NCBI GenBank assembly: GCA_016935315.1
Contig: JAFGRD010000047.1
Coordinates: 1-64,000 of the forward strand
Direction: 5' to 3'
Origin: Pirellulales bacterium
GTDB taxonomy: Bacteria > Planctomycetota > Planctomycetia > Pirellulales > Thermoguttaceae
DNA: 64,000 nucleotides
The notes below the pieces were generated by a model. The model saw nothing but the letters and a program-made list of their open reading frames with translations. It was not told the origin of the DNA and searched no databases. The translations under genes were made by a program, and so were the position numbers. Of this stretch, positions 9,760 through 17,755 are shown in pieces; the stretch's first letter is position 1; each line of letters starts with the position of its first letter.

Positions 9760-10640
9760 AATACGCCTATTACCCGGGATGCTCGCTCGAGTGCAGCAGT
9801 GCCGCCTACGACATCTCCGTCCGCGAGGTAGCCGATGTGCTGCAGCTTCACCTGCGGGAAGTGGACGACTGGAACTGCTGCGGGGCCACCGAGTACTTCA
9901 GCCAGGACGAGTTGACCGCTTGTTCGGTGATCGCGCGGAACTTAGCGCTGGTCGACCCGCAGCTCGATCAGTTGGTCGCCCCCTGTGCCGCCTGCTACTT
10001 GAATCTGAAGAAGACGGATCACCTGATGGCCGAAGAGCCCGCGTTCGGCGCCAAGGTGAACGAGGCGCTGGCGGCCGGCGGCTTGCACTACGACGCGGGT
10101 CGCGTTCGGGTGCGGCATCTGCTGGACGTGGTCTACACGGACATCGGCGAGACGGCCATCCGCGACAAGGTGGTCCGGCCGCTGACCGGCCTGAAGGTCG
10201 CTCCGTACTACGGCTGCCAGGTCGTCCGCCCGCTGAATAGCTTCGACAACCCCGAGCACCCCACGCGGCTCGATGAGCTGTTCACCTGGCTGGGAGCCGA
10301 CGTCGTCAACTATCCCCTGAAGTCGCATTGCTGCGGCGGCCACATGACCCAGATCAGCGAGGCGCAGGCGTTCGAGTTGATCCGGCGGCTGCTGCAGTGT
10401 GCGGTGGAGAACGGCGCCGACATGATTCTCTGCATGTGTCCCATGTGTCAGTTGAATCTGGACGCCTACCAGCGGCAGGTGAACAACTACTTCAGCACGA
10501 GCTACAACATCCCGATCGTGTTTTTCACCCAAATGCTGGGGCTGGCCTTCGGGATCGAGCCCGGCAAGCTGGGAATTGGAAAAGAGATCATTCCGATCGA
10601 GCCGGTCCTGCGGGCCAAGCTGAGCGGAGCTACGGCGTAA
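9756..10640 (+). CDS. hdrB: HdrB-like catalytic subunit (two CCG domains)
   Basis: 294 residues. The first CCG motif is Cys9, Cys41-Cys42 and Cys77-x2-Cys80 (NCCG, PCAAC); the second uses YYGCQVV, SHCCGGH and CMCPMC. In methanogen HdrB these ten cysteines bind two noncubane [4Fe-4S] clusters that cleave a disulfide, so both clusters should be present and the protein is probably active. Cytoplasmic. Translationally coupled to hdrC. Which disulfide it acts on cannot be read from the sequence; planctomycetes lack the coenzyme M/B pair as far as is known. Confidence 0.92.
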   Translation: MKYAYYPGCSLECSSAAYDISVREVADVLQLHLREVDDWNCCGATEYFSQDELTACSVIARNLALVDPQLDQLVAPCAACYLNLKKTDHLMAEEPAFGAKVNEALAAGGLHYDAGRVRVRHLLDVVYTDIGETAIRDKVVRPLTGLKVAPYYGCQVVRPLNSFDNPEHPTRLDELFTWLGADVVNYPLKSHCCGGHMTQISEAQAFELIRRLLQCAVENGADMILCMCPMCQLNLDAYQRQVNNYFSTSYNIPIVFFTQMLGLAFGIEPGKLGIGKEIIPIEPVLRAKLSGATA

Positions 10641-10647
10641 GAACAAC

Positions 10648-10679
10648 CCAATCGCCAGTCCTCTCCCCGACGCGATTGG
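10648..10679 (+). other. Inverted repeat in the hdrB-hdrA gap
   Basis: CCAATCGC (10648-10655) and GCGATTGG (10672-10679) pair perfectly around a 16-nt loop, in the only sizeable gap (70 bp) between the hdr genes. No T run follows. It could set mRNA stability or hdrA expression relative to hdrCB. Confidence 0.4.
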
Positions 10680-10710
10680 CGGTATCATCCGAATCCATTG
10701 GAGAACAGCC

Positions 10711-12744
10711 ATGCCTGAAAAGGTCGGAATCTACGTATGCCATTGCGGCAGCAACATCGCCGGAACGATCGACGTCGAAGAGGTCGCGAAGTGGGCCGGC
10801 GAGAACATCGACGACGTAGCCGTGGCACGCGACTACAAGTTCATGTGCTCTTCGCTCGGTCAGAAGATGATCGAGGAAGACATTCAGCAGAAGGGGCTGA
10901 ACCGGGTGGTCGTGGCCGCCTGCTCTCCCAGCCTGCACGAGAAGACGTTCCGCCGCGCCTGCCAAAACGCCGGAATGAACCCCTACCTTTTCCAGATGGC
11001 CAACATCCGCGAGCAGATCTCCTGGGTCTGCCAGGACAAGGAGGTGGGTACCCAGAAGGCCAAGGCGCTGGTCTGCGCCGCGGCCGAGCGCGTCAAGCGC
11101 CACAAGCCGCTGGAGCCCATGAAAGTGAAGGTCAACCCGGCCACGCTGGTGGTCGGCGGCGGTATCGCCGGCCTGCAGGCCACGTTGGAGCTGGCCGACG
11201 CCGGCTATCACGTCTATCTGGTCGAGCGCGAGCCGAGCATCGGCGGCCATATGGCCCAGTTCGACAAAACCTTCCCCACGCTGGACTGCTCGGCGTGCAT
11301 CCTCACGCCGAGGATGTCCGAGGTCGGTCAGCACGAGAACGTCACGCTGCTGACCTATTCCGAGCTGGAAGAGGTGAGCGGTTCGGTGGGCGAGTTCAAG
11401 GTGAAGGTCCGCAAGAAGGCCCGCTACGTGAAGGAAGACCTCTGCACCGGCTGCGGCATCTGCGTGTCGAAGTGCCCCAAGAAAGTGGTCGACCATGACT
11501 TCGAGGCAGGGCTGGGCCACCGCCCGGCCATCTACACGCCCTTCCCGCAGGCCGTCCCCCGCATCCCGGTCATCGACACCGACTCGTGCATCTGGTTCGA
11601 GCGGGGGAAGTGCCGGGCGTGCGAGAAGGTCTGCCCCACCAACGCCATCGACTACGAGCAGGAAGACGAGATCGTCGAGCTCGAAGTGGGCAACATCATC
11701 CTGGCCACCGGTTGGAAGCTGTTCGACTGCGAGAAGCTCCCGCAATACGGCCACGGCCGGTTGCCGAACGTCTACACCAGCATGGAGTTCGAGCGGCTCT
11801 GTAACGCGGCCGGCCCCACCGGCGGCAAAATCGTGTTGCGCGACGGCAAGACCGAGCCCGAATCGGTCGCGATCATCCACTGCGTCGGCAGCCGCGATGC
11901 CAGACACAACTCCTACTGCTCGAGCGTCTGCTGCATGGCCGCCATGAAGTTCGGGCACCTGGTCCTGGAGAAGACCAAGGCCGACGTCTACTCCTGTTAC
12001 ATCGACCTGCGCTGCAATATGAAGGACTACGAGGAATTCTACCAGCGGCTGTTGGGCGAGGGCATGCATTTCGTCCGCGGCAAGGTGGCCGAGGTGACCG
12101 AGGCCAGCCGGACGCCGTTCGAGAACGGCAAACTCGTGGTGCAGCTCGAAGATACGCTGTTGGGACGACAGCGCCGCATCCCGGTCGATATGGTGATCCT
12201 GATGGGCGCCCTGGAGCCGCAGGCCGATTCCAAGGAGATGGGCCTGAAGTGCGGCCTCTCTTGCGGCACCTCCGGCTGGTTCACCGAGCGCCACCCGAAG
12301 CTCGACCCGGTGGCCACGATGACCGACGGCGTGTTTGTGGCCGGCGCCTGCCAAGGCCCCAAAGACATTCCCGCCTCGGTGGCTCAGGGTGCGGCGGCCG
12401 CCGCCCGCGTGCAAAGCATGATCGCCAGGGGAGTCGTCTCGATCGAGCCGATCGTGGCTTCGATCGACGAGGATCGCTGCTCGGGCTGTCGGGTGTGCAA
12501 CAACGTGTGCCCCTACGGCGCGATCGACTTCAACGCGGAGAAAGAGGTCAGCGTCATCAACACGGCGCTGTGCAAAGGCTGCGGCACGTGCGTGGCGGCC
12601 TGCCCGGCGAACGCTATCTCCGGGGCCCACTTCACCGACGAACAGGTTTTCGCCGAGATCGAAGGCGTCCTCTGGGACGCCGGCCAGGACGAAGGCCAGG
12701 CACCCGAGGAACCGCAGCGCGAGGCCGACTCCGTCGTGGCGTAG
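10711..12744 (+). CDS. hdrA: HdrA-like FAD and iron-sulfur subunit
   Basis: 677 residues, near the usual 650-670. N-terminal HdrA domain with VGIYVCHCGSNIAGTID; FAD-binding Rossmann motif GGGIAGLQATLELADAG near 150; the family signature TLDCSACILTPRM; ferredoxin motifs starting at Cys245 (CTGCGICVSKCP), Cys293/CRACEKVCP, Cys590 (CSGCRVCNNVCP) and Cys621 (CKGCGTCVAACP). HdrA is the flavin site where electron bifurcation or confurcation with ferredoxin takes place. No MvhD, FlxABCD or hydrogenase gene is next to it, so its other electron partner must be encoded elsewhere or it works with ferredoxin alone. Confidence 0.94.
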   Translation: MPEKVGIYVCHCGSNIAGTIDVEEVAKWAGENIDDVAVARDYKFMCSSLGQKMIEEDIQQKGLNRVVVAACSPSLHEKTFRRACQNAGMNPYLFQMANIREQISWVCQDKEVGTQKAKALVCAAAERVKRHKPLEPMKVKVNPATLVVGGGIAGLQATLELADAGYHVYLVEREPSIGGHMAQFDKTFPTLDCSACILTPRMSEVGQHENVTLLTYSELEEVSGSVGEFKVKVRKKARYVKEDLCTGCGICVSKCPKKVVDHDFEAGLGHRPAIYTPFPQAVPRIPVIDTDSCIWFERGKCRACEKVCPTNAIDYEQEDEIVELEVGNIILATGWKLFDCEKLPQYGHGRLPNVYTSMEFERLCNAAGPTGGKIVLRDGKTEPESVAIIHCVGSRDARHNSYCSSVCCMAAMKFGHLVLEKTKADVYSCYIDLRCNMKDYEEFYQRLLGEGMHFVRGKVAEVTEASRTPFENGKLVVQLEDTLLGRQRRIPVDMVILMGALEPQADSKEMGLKCGLSCGTSGWFTERHPKLDPVATMTDGVFVAGACQGPKDIPASVAQGAAAAARVQSMIARGVVSIEPIVASIDEDRCSGCRVCNNVCPYGAIDFNAEKEVSVINTALCKGCGTCVAACPANAISGAHFTDEQVFAEIEGVLWDAGQDEGQAPEEPQREADSVVA

Positions 12745-12762
12745 CGCAGGCTTTGACGAGTA

Positions 12763-12784
12763 GCATTCCGGCGGGGCCGGATGC
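12763..12784. terminator. Hairpin between hdrA and ndk
   Basis: GCAT(T)CCGGC-GGG-GCCGGATGC: nine pairs with one bulged T, in the gap between convergent hdrA and ndk. No T tract follows on either strand, so termination is only a possibility. The rest of the 232-bp gap holds a 14-bp tandem duplication and nothing else evident. Confidence 0.3.
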
Positions 12785-12865
12785 AGAGAAGGGGCCGCCG
12801 CGAGCCTCTCCGAGCGCGTAATCCCATGGCGCGCCGGAACCTCGCGGCGGTCTTTTGCGCCCGCC

Positions 12866-12893
12866 GGCAAAGCGTCTTCGGCAAAGCGTCTTC
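12866..12893. repeat. 14-bp tandem duplication
   Basis: GGCAAAGCGTCTTC occurs twice in immediate succession in the noncoding gap between hdrA and ndk. Confidence 0.7.
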
Positions 12894-12976
12894 GGCGTGG
12901 GGCTCGTCCTCGACCCATCCTCCGCGTTTGATCCAGCCCCACACGATCGGATCGCCCTACGGCCCCCGATGGATCG

Positions 12977-13438
12977 TCAGTCGTCGTCCGGTGCGCTCAG
13001 CCAGGGGCGAATCGTCGGGGCGTAGGCGTGGATCTCGCTTGCGTCGAAGAAGATCTCGATCTCGCGCGCCGCCGACTCCGGCCCGTCGGAAGCGTGGACG
13101 AGGTTCATCTGCTGGCTGGTGCTGAAATCGCCGCGGATGGTGCCGGGCGCGGCGTCCAGGCCGTTGGTCGAGCCGACCATGTCGCGGACGACGCGAACGG
13201 CCTCGGGCCCCTCGACGATGGCCGCCACCAGCGGCCCGCCGGTGATGAAGGCCTCCAGCGACGGATACCAGCCCTTCTGGACGTGTTCGGCATAGTGACG
13301 TCGGGCCAGTTCCGGGGTCACCCGCATCAGCTTCATGGCGATGAGGTTCAGCCCCTTGTCCTCGAATCGGGCCAGCACTCGCCCCACCAGCCGGCGTTGC
13401 ACGCAGTCTGGTTTCAGCAGCATGAGCGATCGTTCCAT
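12977..13438 (-). CDS. ndk: Nucleoside diphosphate kinase
   Basis: 153 residues, family length 140-155. Start MERSLMLLKPDCVQRRLVGR is typical. The active-site histidine lies in NLVHASDGPESA, and RGDFS and NxVHxSD motifs are intact; the C-terminus carries the EIEIFF strand. It transfers the gamma phosphate from ATP to other NDPs via phosphohistidine, in the cytosol. Single gene, convergent with the hdr operon and divergent from the DUF1207 gene. Confidence 0.97.
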   Translation of the reverse strand: MERSLMLLKPDCVQRRLVGRVLARFEDKGLNLIAMKLMRVTPELARRHYAEHVQKGWYPSLEAFITGGPLVAAIVEGPEAVRVVRDMVGSTNGLDAAPGTIRGDFSTSQQMNLVHASDGPESAAREIEIFFDASEIHAYAPTIRPWLSAPDDD

Positions 13439-13841
13439 GGAATATTGGTCCTGTCTGCGCGAGTCAAGTTCGGCGGATCGGCGGGCCGGATTGTAGAGGA
13501 TTCGGGCTAGCTGCTCAAGTCGCGATGCCGGGATGCCGGGAGACTGCCGTTATCAACTCCCTAAATTGCCTTCCTGCTGCTATTCAGGAAAACTGGGGGA
13601 TTCGTCGGGGCTGCGAGCCCCGATGCCGTGAAACCTTGCCGAATCTGCCGATAATTCATATCCGGGGAAGCGTGTCTATTGATGTTTGCATGGTGAATGA
13701 TCCGGGCTGACCGACGGGAGGCCGAAAATGCCGGGCTCTCGTTGGCCGCCCTCGCGCATTCAGTGTGCAGGCATCAACGGATGCAGCGTTTCCAAGCGGC
13801 CGAGCCAACCCTTCCGAGGAGCAAGCAGCGAAGGCAAGCAG
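13439..13841. other. 403-bp intergenic region with dyads and repeat copy D
   Basis: Divergent gap between ndk and the DUF1207 gene. It holds two adjacent hairpins, TTCCTG-N8-CAGGAA (13571-13590) and CGGGGCT-GCG-AGCCCCG (13606-13622), then the 99-bp repeat (13679-13777). I see no convincing sigma-70 promoter or RNA gene. Confidence 0.6.
13679..13777 (-). repeat. 99-bp palindromic repeat, copy D
   Basis: Outer arms TTGATGTTTGCA (13679-13690) and TGCAGGCATCAA (13766-13777); inner arms ACCGACGGGAGG and CTCTCGTTGGCC. Same length and layout as copies B and C. It ends 64 bp before the DUF1207 start codon and reads in the minus orientation relative to the half copy at 1108. Confidence 0.85.
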
Positions 13842-14807
13842 ATGCCAAGACGAGCAACGAGTGCCATATCCCCCTTCCCCCAGGCGGTTGGTGTCCTGGG
13901 ATTTGCCCTGATTCTAGCAACGGCTTGCCTGGGCCGCGGACAGGAGCTGCTTGCCAGGCTGCCCGAGGTGGTCTTCGCCCCGTCGGCCCACTCGGTGCCG
14001 GCCTACACCGTGGAGCACGTGGAGCACGAGCACGGCCGACAATACGACACCTGGGATCTTCAGGTGCTTCCCGATGGTCTGCTGTACCATTCGTACCTTG
14101 CCGGGACGAAGGAGCCACGGTTTGCCATGCAATGGTTCCACGAGACCAATGCAGGCTGGTTGGCCGACGCGGCGTTGGGGGGCCGCATGGGATTGCTGCG
14201 GTACGGCACTCGGGACCCCTTGCGGCCCGAGGGGTGGCAAATCGACGTCGAAGGCGGTGCGCTGCCCCGCATCAATCTGGAAGAGGACATGGATCTGATG
14301 GCCGTTGATTTCCGGGTCGGCTCGCCGTTGACCTACGCCCGGGGACCGTATCGCATGAAGCTTGGCTATTACCACCTCAGTTCGCATCTCGGCGACGAAT
14401 TGATGCTGGAGCATCCGGGCGTGCCGCGAATCAACTTCAGCCGCGACTCGATCATCTGGGGCCACTCGTACTACTGGACCGACGAGATTCGGCTGTACGG
14501 CGAGGCGGCCTGGGCATTTCACACCGATGGGGGCACCCGGCCCTGGGAATTCCAGTTCGGCGTCGAGTATCGCCCCAGCCGGCCCACCGGTCTGCGTCCG
14601 ACGCCCTTTCTGGCGGTCAACGGCCACCTTCGCGAGGAGCTCGATTTCGGTGGAAATCTGAGCATCCAGACGGGCTGGCTGTGGCGGGGAGAGCGAGGGC
14701 ACCTGTTCCGTATCGGCATGGCGTACTACACGGGCATGAGCGACCAGTTCGAGTTCTTCGACCGGTACGAGGACAAGGTCGGCCTGGGGATCTGGTACGA
14801 CTACTGA
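13842..14807 (+). CDS. DUF1207 family exported protein
   Basis: 321 residues from ATG 13842; the in-frame ATG at 13728 lies inside the 99-bp repeat and is unlikely. A signal peptide (FPQAVGVLGFALILATACLG) is followed by a mature chain rich in aromatic, alternating beta-strand segments (MKLGYYHLSSHLGDE, SYYWTDEIRLYGEAAWAF, HLFRIGMAYYTG) ending in Tyr (GLGIWYDY). DUF1207 proteins are typical of planctomycetes and have unknown function; the strand pattern and aromatic C-terminus would suit an outer-membrane barrel (inference). Confidence 0.82.
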   Translation: MPRRATSAISPFPQAVGVLGFALILATACLGRGQELLARLPEVVFAPSAHSVPAYTVEHVEHEHGRQYDTWDLQVLPDGLLYHSYLAGTKEPRFAMQWFHETNAGWLADAALGGRMGLLRYGTRDPLRPEGWQIDVEGGALPRINLEEDMDLMAVDFRVGSPLTYARGPYRMKLGYYHLSSHLGDELMLEHPGVPRINFSRDSIIWGHSYYWTDEIRLYGEAAWAFHTDGGTRPWEFQFGVEYRPSRPTGLRPTPFLAVNGHLREELDFGGNLSIQTGWLWRGERGHLFRIGMAYYTGMSDQFEFFDRYEDKVGLGIWYDY

Positions 14808-15092
14808 GATCCGGAACCAACCCGCCACCGTGCTACCGGGTGTCGCGGGATTCGTCTGACCGGGCTCGCGGGCTTGGGGCTTACCGTTTGCCCAAACTGC
14901 CGTTGCCTTGGGGGCGGATTTCTGGTACTAAACCACGCCACTACCGACCCCAGGCCGCTTCTACCCGACCGCACCCCCTTCGGTGGCGGATCCGGTGGCC
15001 GCACGCCTGGCCGTGTCGCGTGCCGCTTTTCGTGTTTTCGCCAGACGGCGCCTTTTCACTCGACGAACACACTACTTTTCAGGGTGATTCCC

Positions 15093-17348
15093 ATGAAACG
15101 TCTTCTCCTCCGCATCGCCGCGTTGGGAACCGTGGTGATTCTGGGACTGATCGCGATCGCGCAAGCACAGCGCCGAACGGCAGATCCGGCCTCGGCCGAC
15201 GAAGTGACCATTACCAACCCGGCCAACCCTGCCAGCAGCGCTGCCGATCTGTCCAGCGGTACTGCCGACCGGAGCACGGCGGCCGGGCAAGACGGCGCGC
15301 CATCCGCCGGCCAGGGACGCGCGGCGGCCGGCCATATGAACACGCTTCGCCCCCCGACCGAAACGGCAGCCGAGCCGCCGACCGAACGGCCCATTCCCAT
15401 TCCTTCGGTCGTCGAGGGCAATCCATACCGCCAGCCGGTCTCGCTCACCTCGGGCTCCGAAACCGTCCCGCCGTCGGCGATAGCGATGCCTGAGCGGAGG
15501 ACCGCCAGCGCCCCGGCCGCACCGACGACCGGAGAGCAACCGAGCGTGCCGAATCCGTTTGCCGGGCGATCCGGGCCAAATCGATCCGCGGCCGCTTTGG
15601 AAGAAGACGACCGATATACGGCCAGGGCGGCGCTGGGGGCCGAGCCCGGACATTTCATCGCCCCCGGGGCCCAGCCGGTGCAGACCGTCGGCGTTGACGC
15701 CGCATCGACCGACCCCGACGCATCGGCCGACGCCCCCGACGCCCTTGCTGCCGCCACGAAGTCTCCCGTTGTCGATCGGTATCCGTTGCCCCCGGCCGCC
15801 ACCACGGCGGCCGGAAGTCCCGGGGCGCCCGACATGAGCCCGTTTGCCAATCGAGCCGGACTTCCCGCGCCCGGCGACGGTAGTCTCCATCAGGCGGCGC
15901 CGCCGGACCGTTACGCTACGGCCGACGCCGCGGCGTTTTCGAGCGAAGGCACCGGCGAGCCGGGCAGCAAGCAACTGGAAGGCCCGCAGGCGCCGCAACT
16001 GACGATTCAGAAGACCGCCCCCGACGAGATCCAGGTGGGCAGGCCGGCCACCTTTCACCTTGTGGTGCGCAACACAGGCCAGGTGGCTGCCGACGAAGTG
16101 CATCTCCGCGACGAGATTCCCAAGGGCACGCGGCTGATCAGCACGATGCCGCGGGCGACGCGCGGCGCTCGGGGTGAGCTGCTCTGGGAGCTGGGCACGG
16201 TCAAACCGGGAGACGAGTCGAAGATCGAGATCCAACTGATGCCCACCGCCACCGGCGAAATCGGCTCGGTGGCGACGGTCTCCTTCAGTGCCGGCGCCTC
16301 GGCCCGAACCGTTGCCACCAAACCGGAGTTGGTCGTGAAGACCTTGGCCCCCGCCAAGGTGCTGATCGGAGAAGAGGTCGCGTTGAAGATCGAGATCTCC
16401 AACCCGGGCAGCGGCAAGGCCACCGGCGTGGTGCTCGAGGAGCATATTCCCAACGGGCTGCAACATCCGGCCGGAAACAATCTCGAGTACGTCATCGGCG
16501 ATTTGCCGCCGGGCGAGACTCGCCAGCTCGAGCTGACGCTGGTTGCCAGCGGCGCCGGGACGATCACCAACGTATTGGTCGCTCGCGACGATGGCACGCT
16601 GAGGACGGAAGACCGGTTCAATCTGGAGGTGATCGCACCGGACCTGGACGTCGCCGTCACGGGGCCGAAACGCCGGTACCTGGAGCGGGAAGCGGTCTAT
16701 ACCTTCTCCGTGAGCAATCCCGGCACGGCCCCGGCCGAAGAGGTCGAGCTGGTGGCCTATTTGCCCAGCGGGCTGAAATTCGTCAGCGCCAACAACGCTG
16801 GGCACTACGAAGAGACGAACCGAACCGTCCACTGGCGGTTGGAAGAGTTGCCGATGCAAGAGACCGGCGAGGTGCAATTGATCGCCATGCCGGTCGAGGC
16901 CGGGCAACAAAACCTCCGGTTGCGGGGCACGGCCGCCAAAGGGTTGGCGGACGAAGACGAGCAGCCGGTCATGGTCGAAGGCATCGCGGCGATCATGTTC
17001 GAGGTGATCGACGTCAACGATCCGGTCGAAGTGGGGGGCGAAACCACCTATGAGGTTCGTGTGCTCAATCAGGGATCGAAAGCAGCCACCAACGTGTTGC
17101 TCGAGCTGAATCTGCCCGCCCAGTTGCGAGTGCTGGACGCCGAAGGCCCCACCCGGCACAGGGTCCAGGGCGGGAGGATCCTCTTCGAGCCCCTCTCGCG
17201 CCTGGCGCCGAAGGCCGACACGACGTATCGTGTGCGGGTCCAAGGCATTCAGGCGGGCGATTTGCGGGTGCCCGTCCAATTGTCGACCGACGAGATGCGC
17301 GAGCCGGTGACCAAGGAAGAGAGTACGCGAGTCTACGCCGACGAGTAG
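15093..17348 (+). CDS. DUF11-repeat secreted protein
   Basis: 751 residues from ATG 15093. Signal peptide (LLLRIAALGTVVILGLIAIA), then about 270 residues of low-complexity Ala/Pro/Thr/Asp sequence, then four consecutive DUF11-like beta-sandwich repeats starting near residues 300, 410, 520 and 635 (for example VGRPATFHLVVRNTGQVAAD, IGEEVALKIEISNPGSGKAT, REAVYTFSVSNPGTAPAEE, VGGETTYEVRVLNQGSKAAT). DUF11 domains are found in cell-surface and outer-membrane proteins. Probably a surface or envelope structural protein; no enzyme motif seen. A 285-bp gap without evident signals separates it from the DUF1207 gene. Confidence 0.85.
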   Translation: MKRLLLRIAALGTVVILGLIAIAQAQRRTADPASADEVTITNPANPASSAADLSSGTADRSTAAGQDGAPSAGQGRAAAGHMNTLRPPTETAAEPPTERPIPIPSVVEGNPYRQPVSLTSGSETVPPSAIAMPERRTASAPAAPTTGEQPSVPNPFAGRSGPNRSAAALEEDDRYTARAALGAEPGHFIAPGAQPVQTVGVDAASTDPDASADAPDALAAATKSPVVDRYPLPPAATTAAGSPGAPDMSPFANRAGLPAPGDGSLHQAAPPDRYATADAAAFSSEGTGEPGSKQLEGPQAPQLTIQKTAPDEIQVGRPATFHLVVRNTGQVAADEVHLRDEIPKGTRLISTMPRATRGARGELLWELGTVKPGDESKIEIQLMPTATGEIGSVATVSFSAGASARTVATKPELVVKTLAPAKVLIGEEVALKIEISNPGSGKATGVVLEEHIPNGLQHPAGNNLEYVIGDLPPGETRQLELTLVASGAGTITNVLVARDDGTLRTEDRFNLEVIAPDLDVAVTGPKRRYLEREAVYTFSVSNPGTAPAEEVELVAYLPSGLKFVSANNAGHYEETNRTVHWRLEELPMQETGEVQLIAMPVEAGQQNLRLRGTAAKGLADEDEQPVMVEGIAAIMFEVIDVNDPVEVGGETTYEVRVLNQGSKAATNVLLELNLPAQLRVLDAEGPTRHRVQGGRILFEPLSRLAPKADTTYRVRVQGIQAGDLRVPVQLSTDEMREPVTKEESTRVYADE

Positions 17349-17452
17349 TCCGCTTCCCCTTCTCGAAAAGCCCGGGACTGCCCAGGATCCGTCAACGCAC
17401 GCACCGCTGACGGCTCTTGACCGCTACGGCGAATCTGTCCACACTATTCCAG

Positions 17453-17755
17453 ATGGACACGCGCGATGCCTCTCCGGTGACAGACTTCCTGGATTGCCCA
17501 GGCTGCCCGGGCGGGGGTTGCGCGGTTCACGACGAGGCCGCAGCCGTGCCGCCGTCGGGCTGGCGCTTGGGGCTGGTCTTCACGGGGCTCTTTCTCGTTC
17601 CCGTCGTGCTGGCCATCGCCGGGGCCGTGGCGATGCGAGACAGCGCTGCCGGCCAACTCGTCGGCGGACTGGCCGGCTTGGGGTTAGGGTTGGTCGGTGC
17701 GATGGGGGCAAGTCGCGCGCTCCATCGCACATGCCGGAGCGAAACAGACCGATGA
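17453..17755 (+). CDS. Cysteine-rich two-helix membrane protein leading the rnf operon
   Basis: 100 residues from ATG 17453 (an in-frame TTG lies at 17417). A soluble start with CPGCPGGGC (Cys15, Cys18, Cys23) precedes two membrane helices (about 40-60 and 70-90). The layout recalls small rnf/nqr-linked proteins such as RseC or the maturation factor NqrM, but I cannot match either firmly. Its stop overlaps the rnfC start (ATGA), so it is translated with rnfC. Iron delivery or redox maturation of the Rnf complex is a reasonable guess, not shown. Confidence 0.65.
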   Translation: MDTRDASPVTDFLDCPGCPGGGCAVHDEAAAVPPSGWRLGLVFTGLFLVPVVLAIAGAVAMRDSAAGQLVGGLAGLGLGLVGAMGASRALHRTCRSETDR

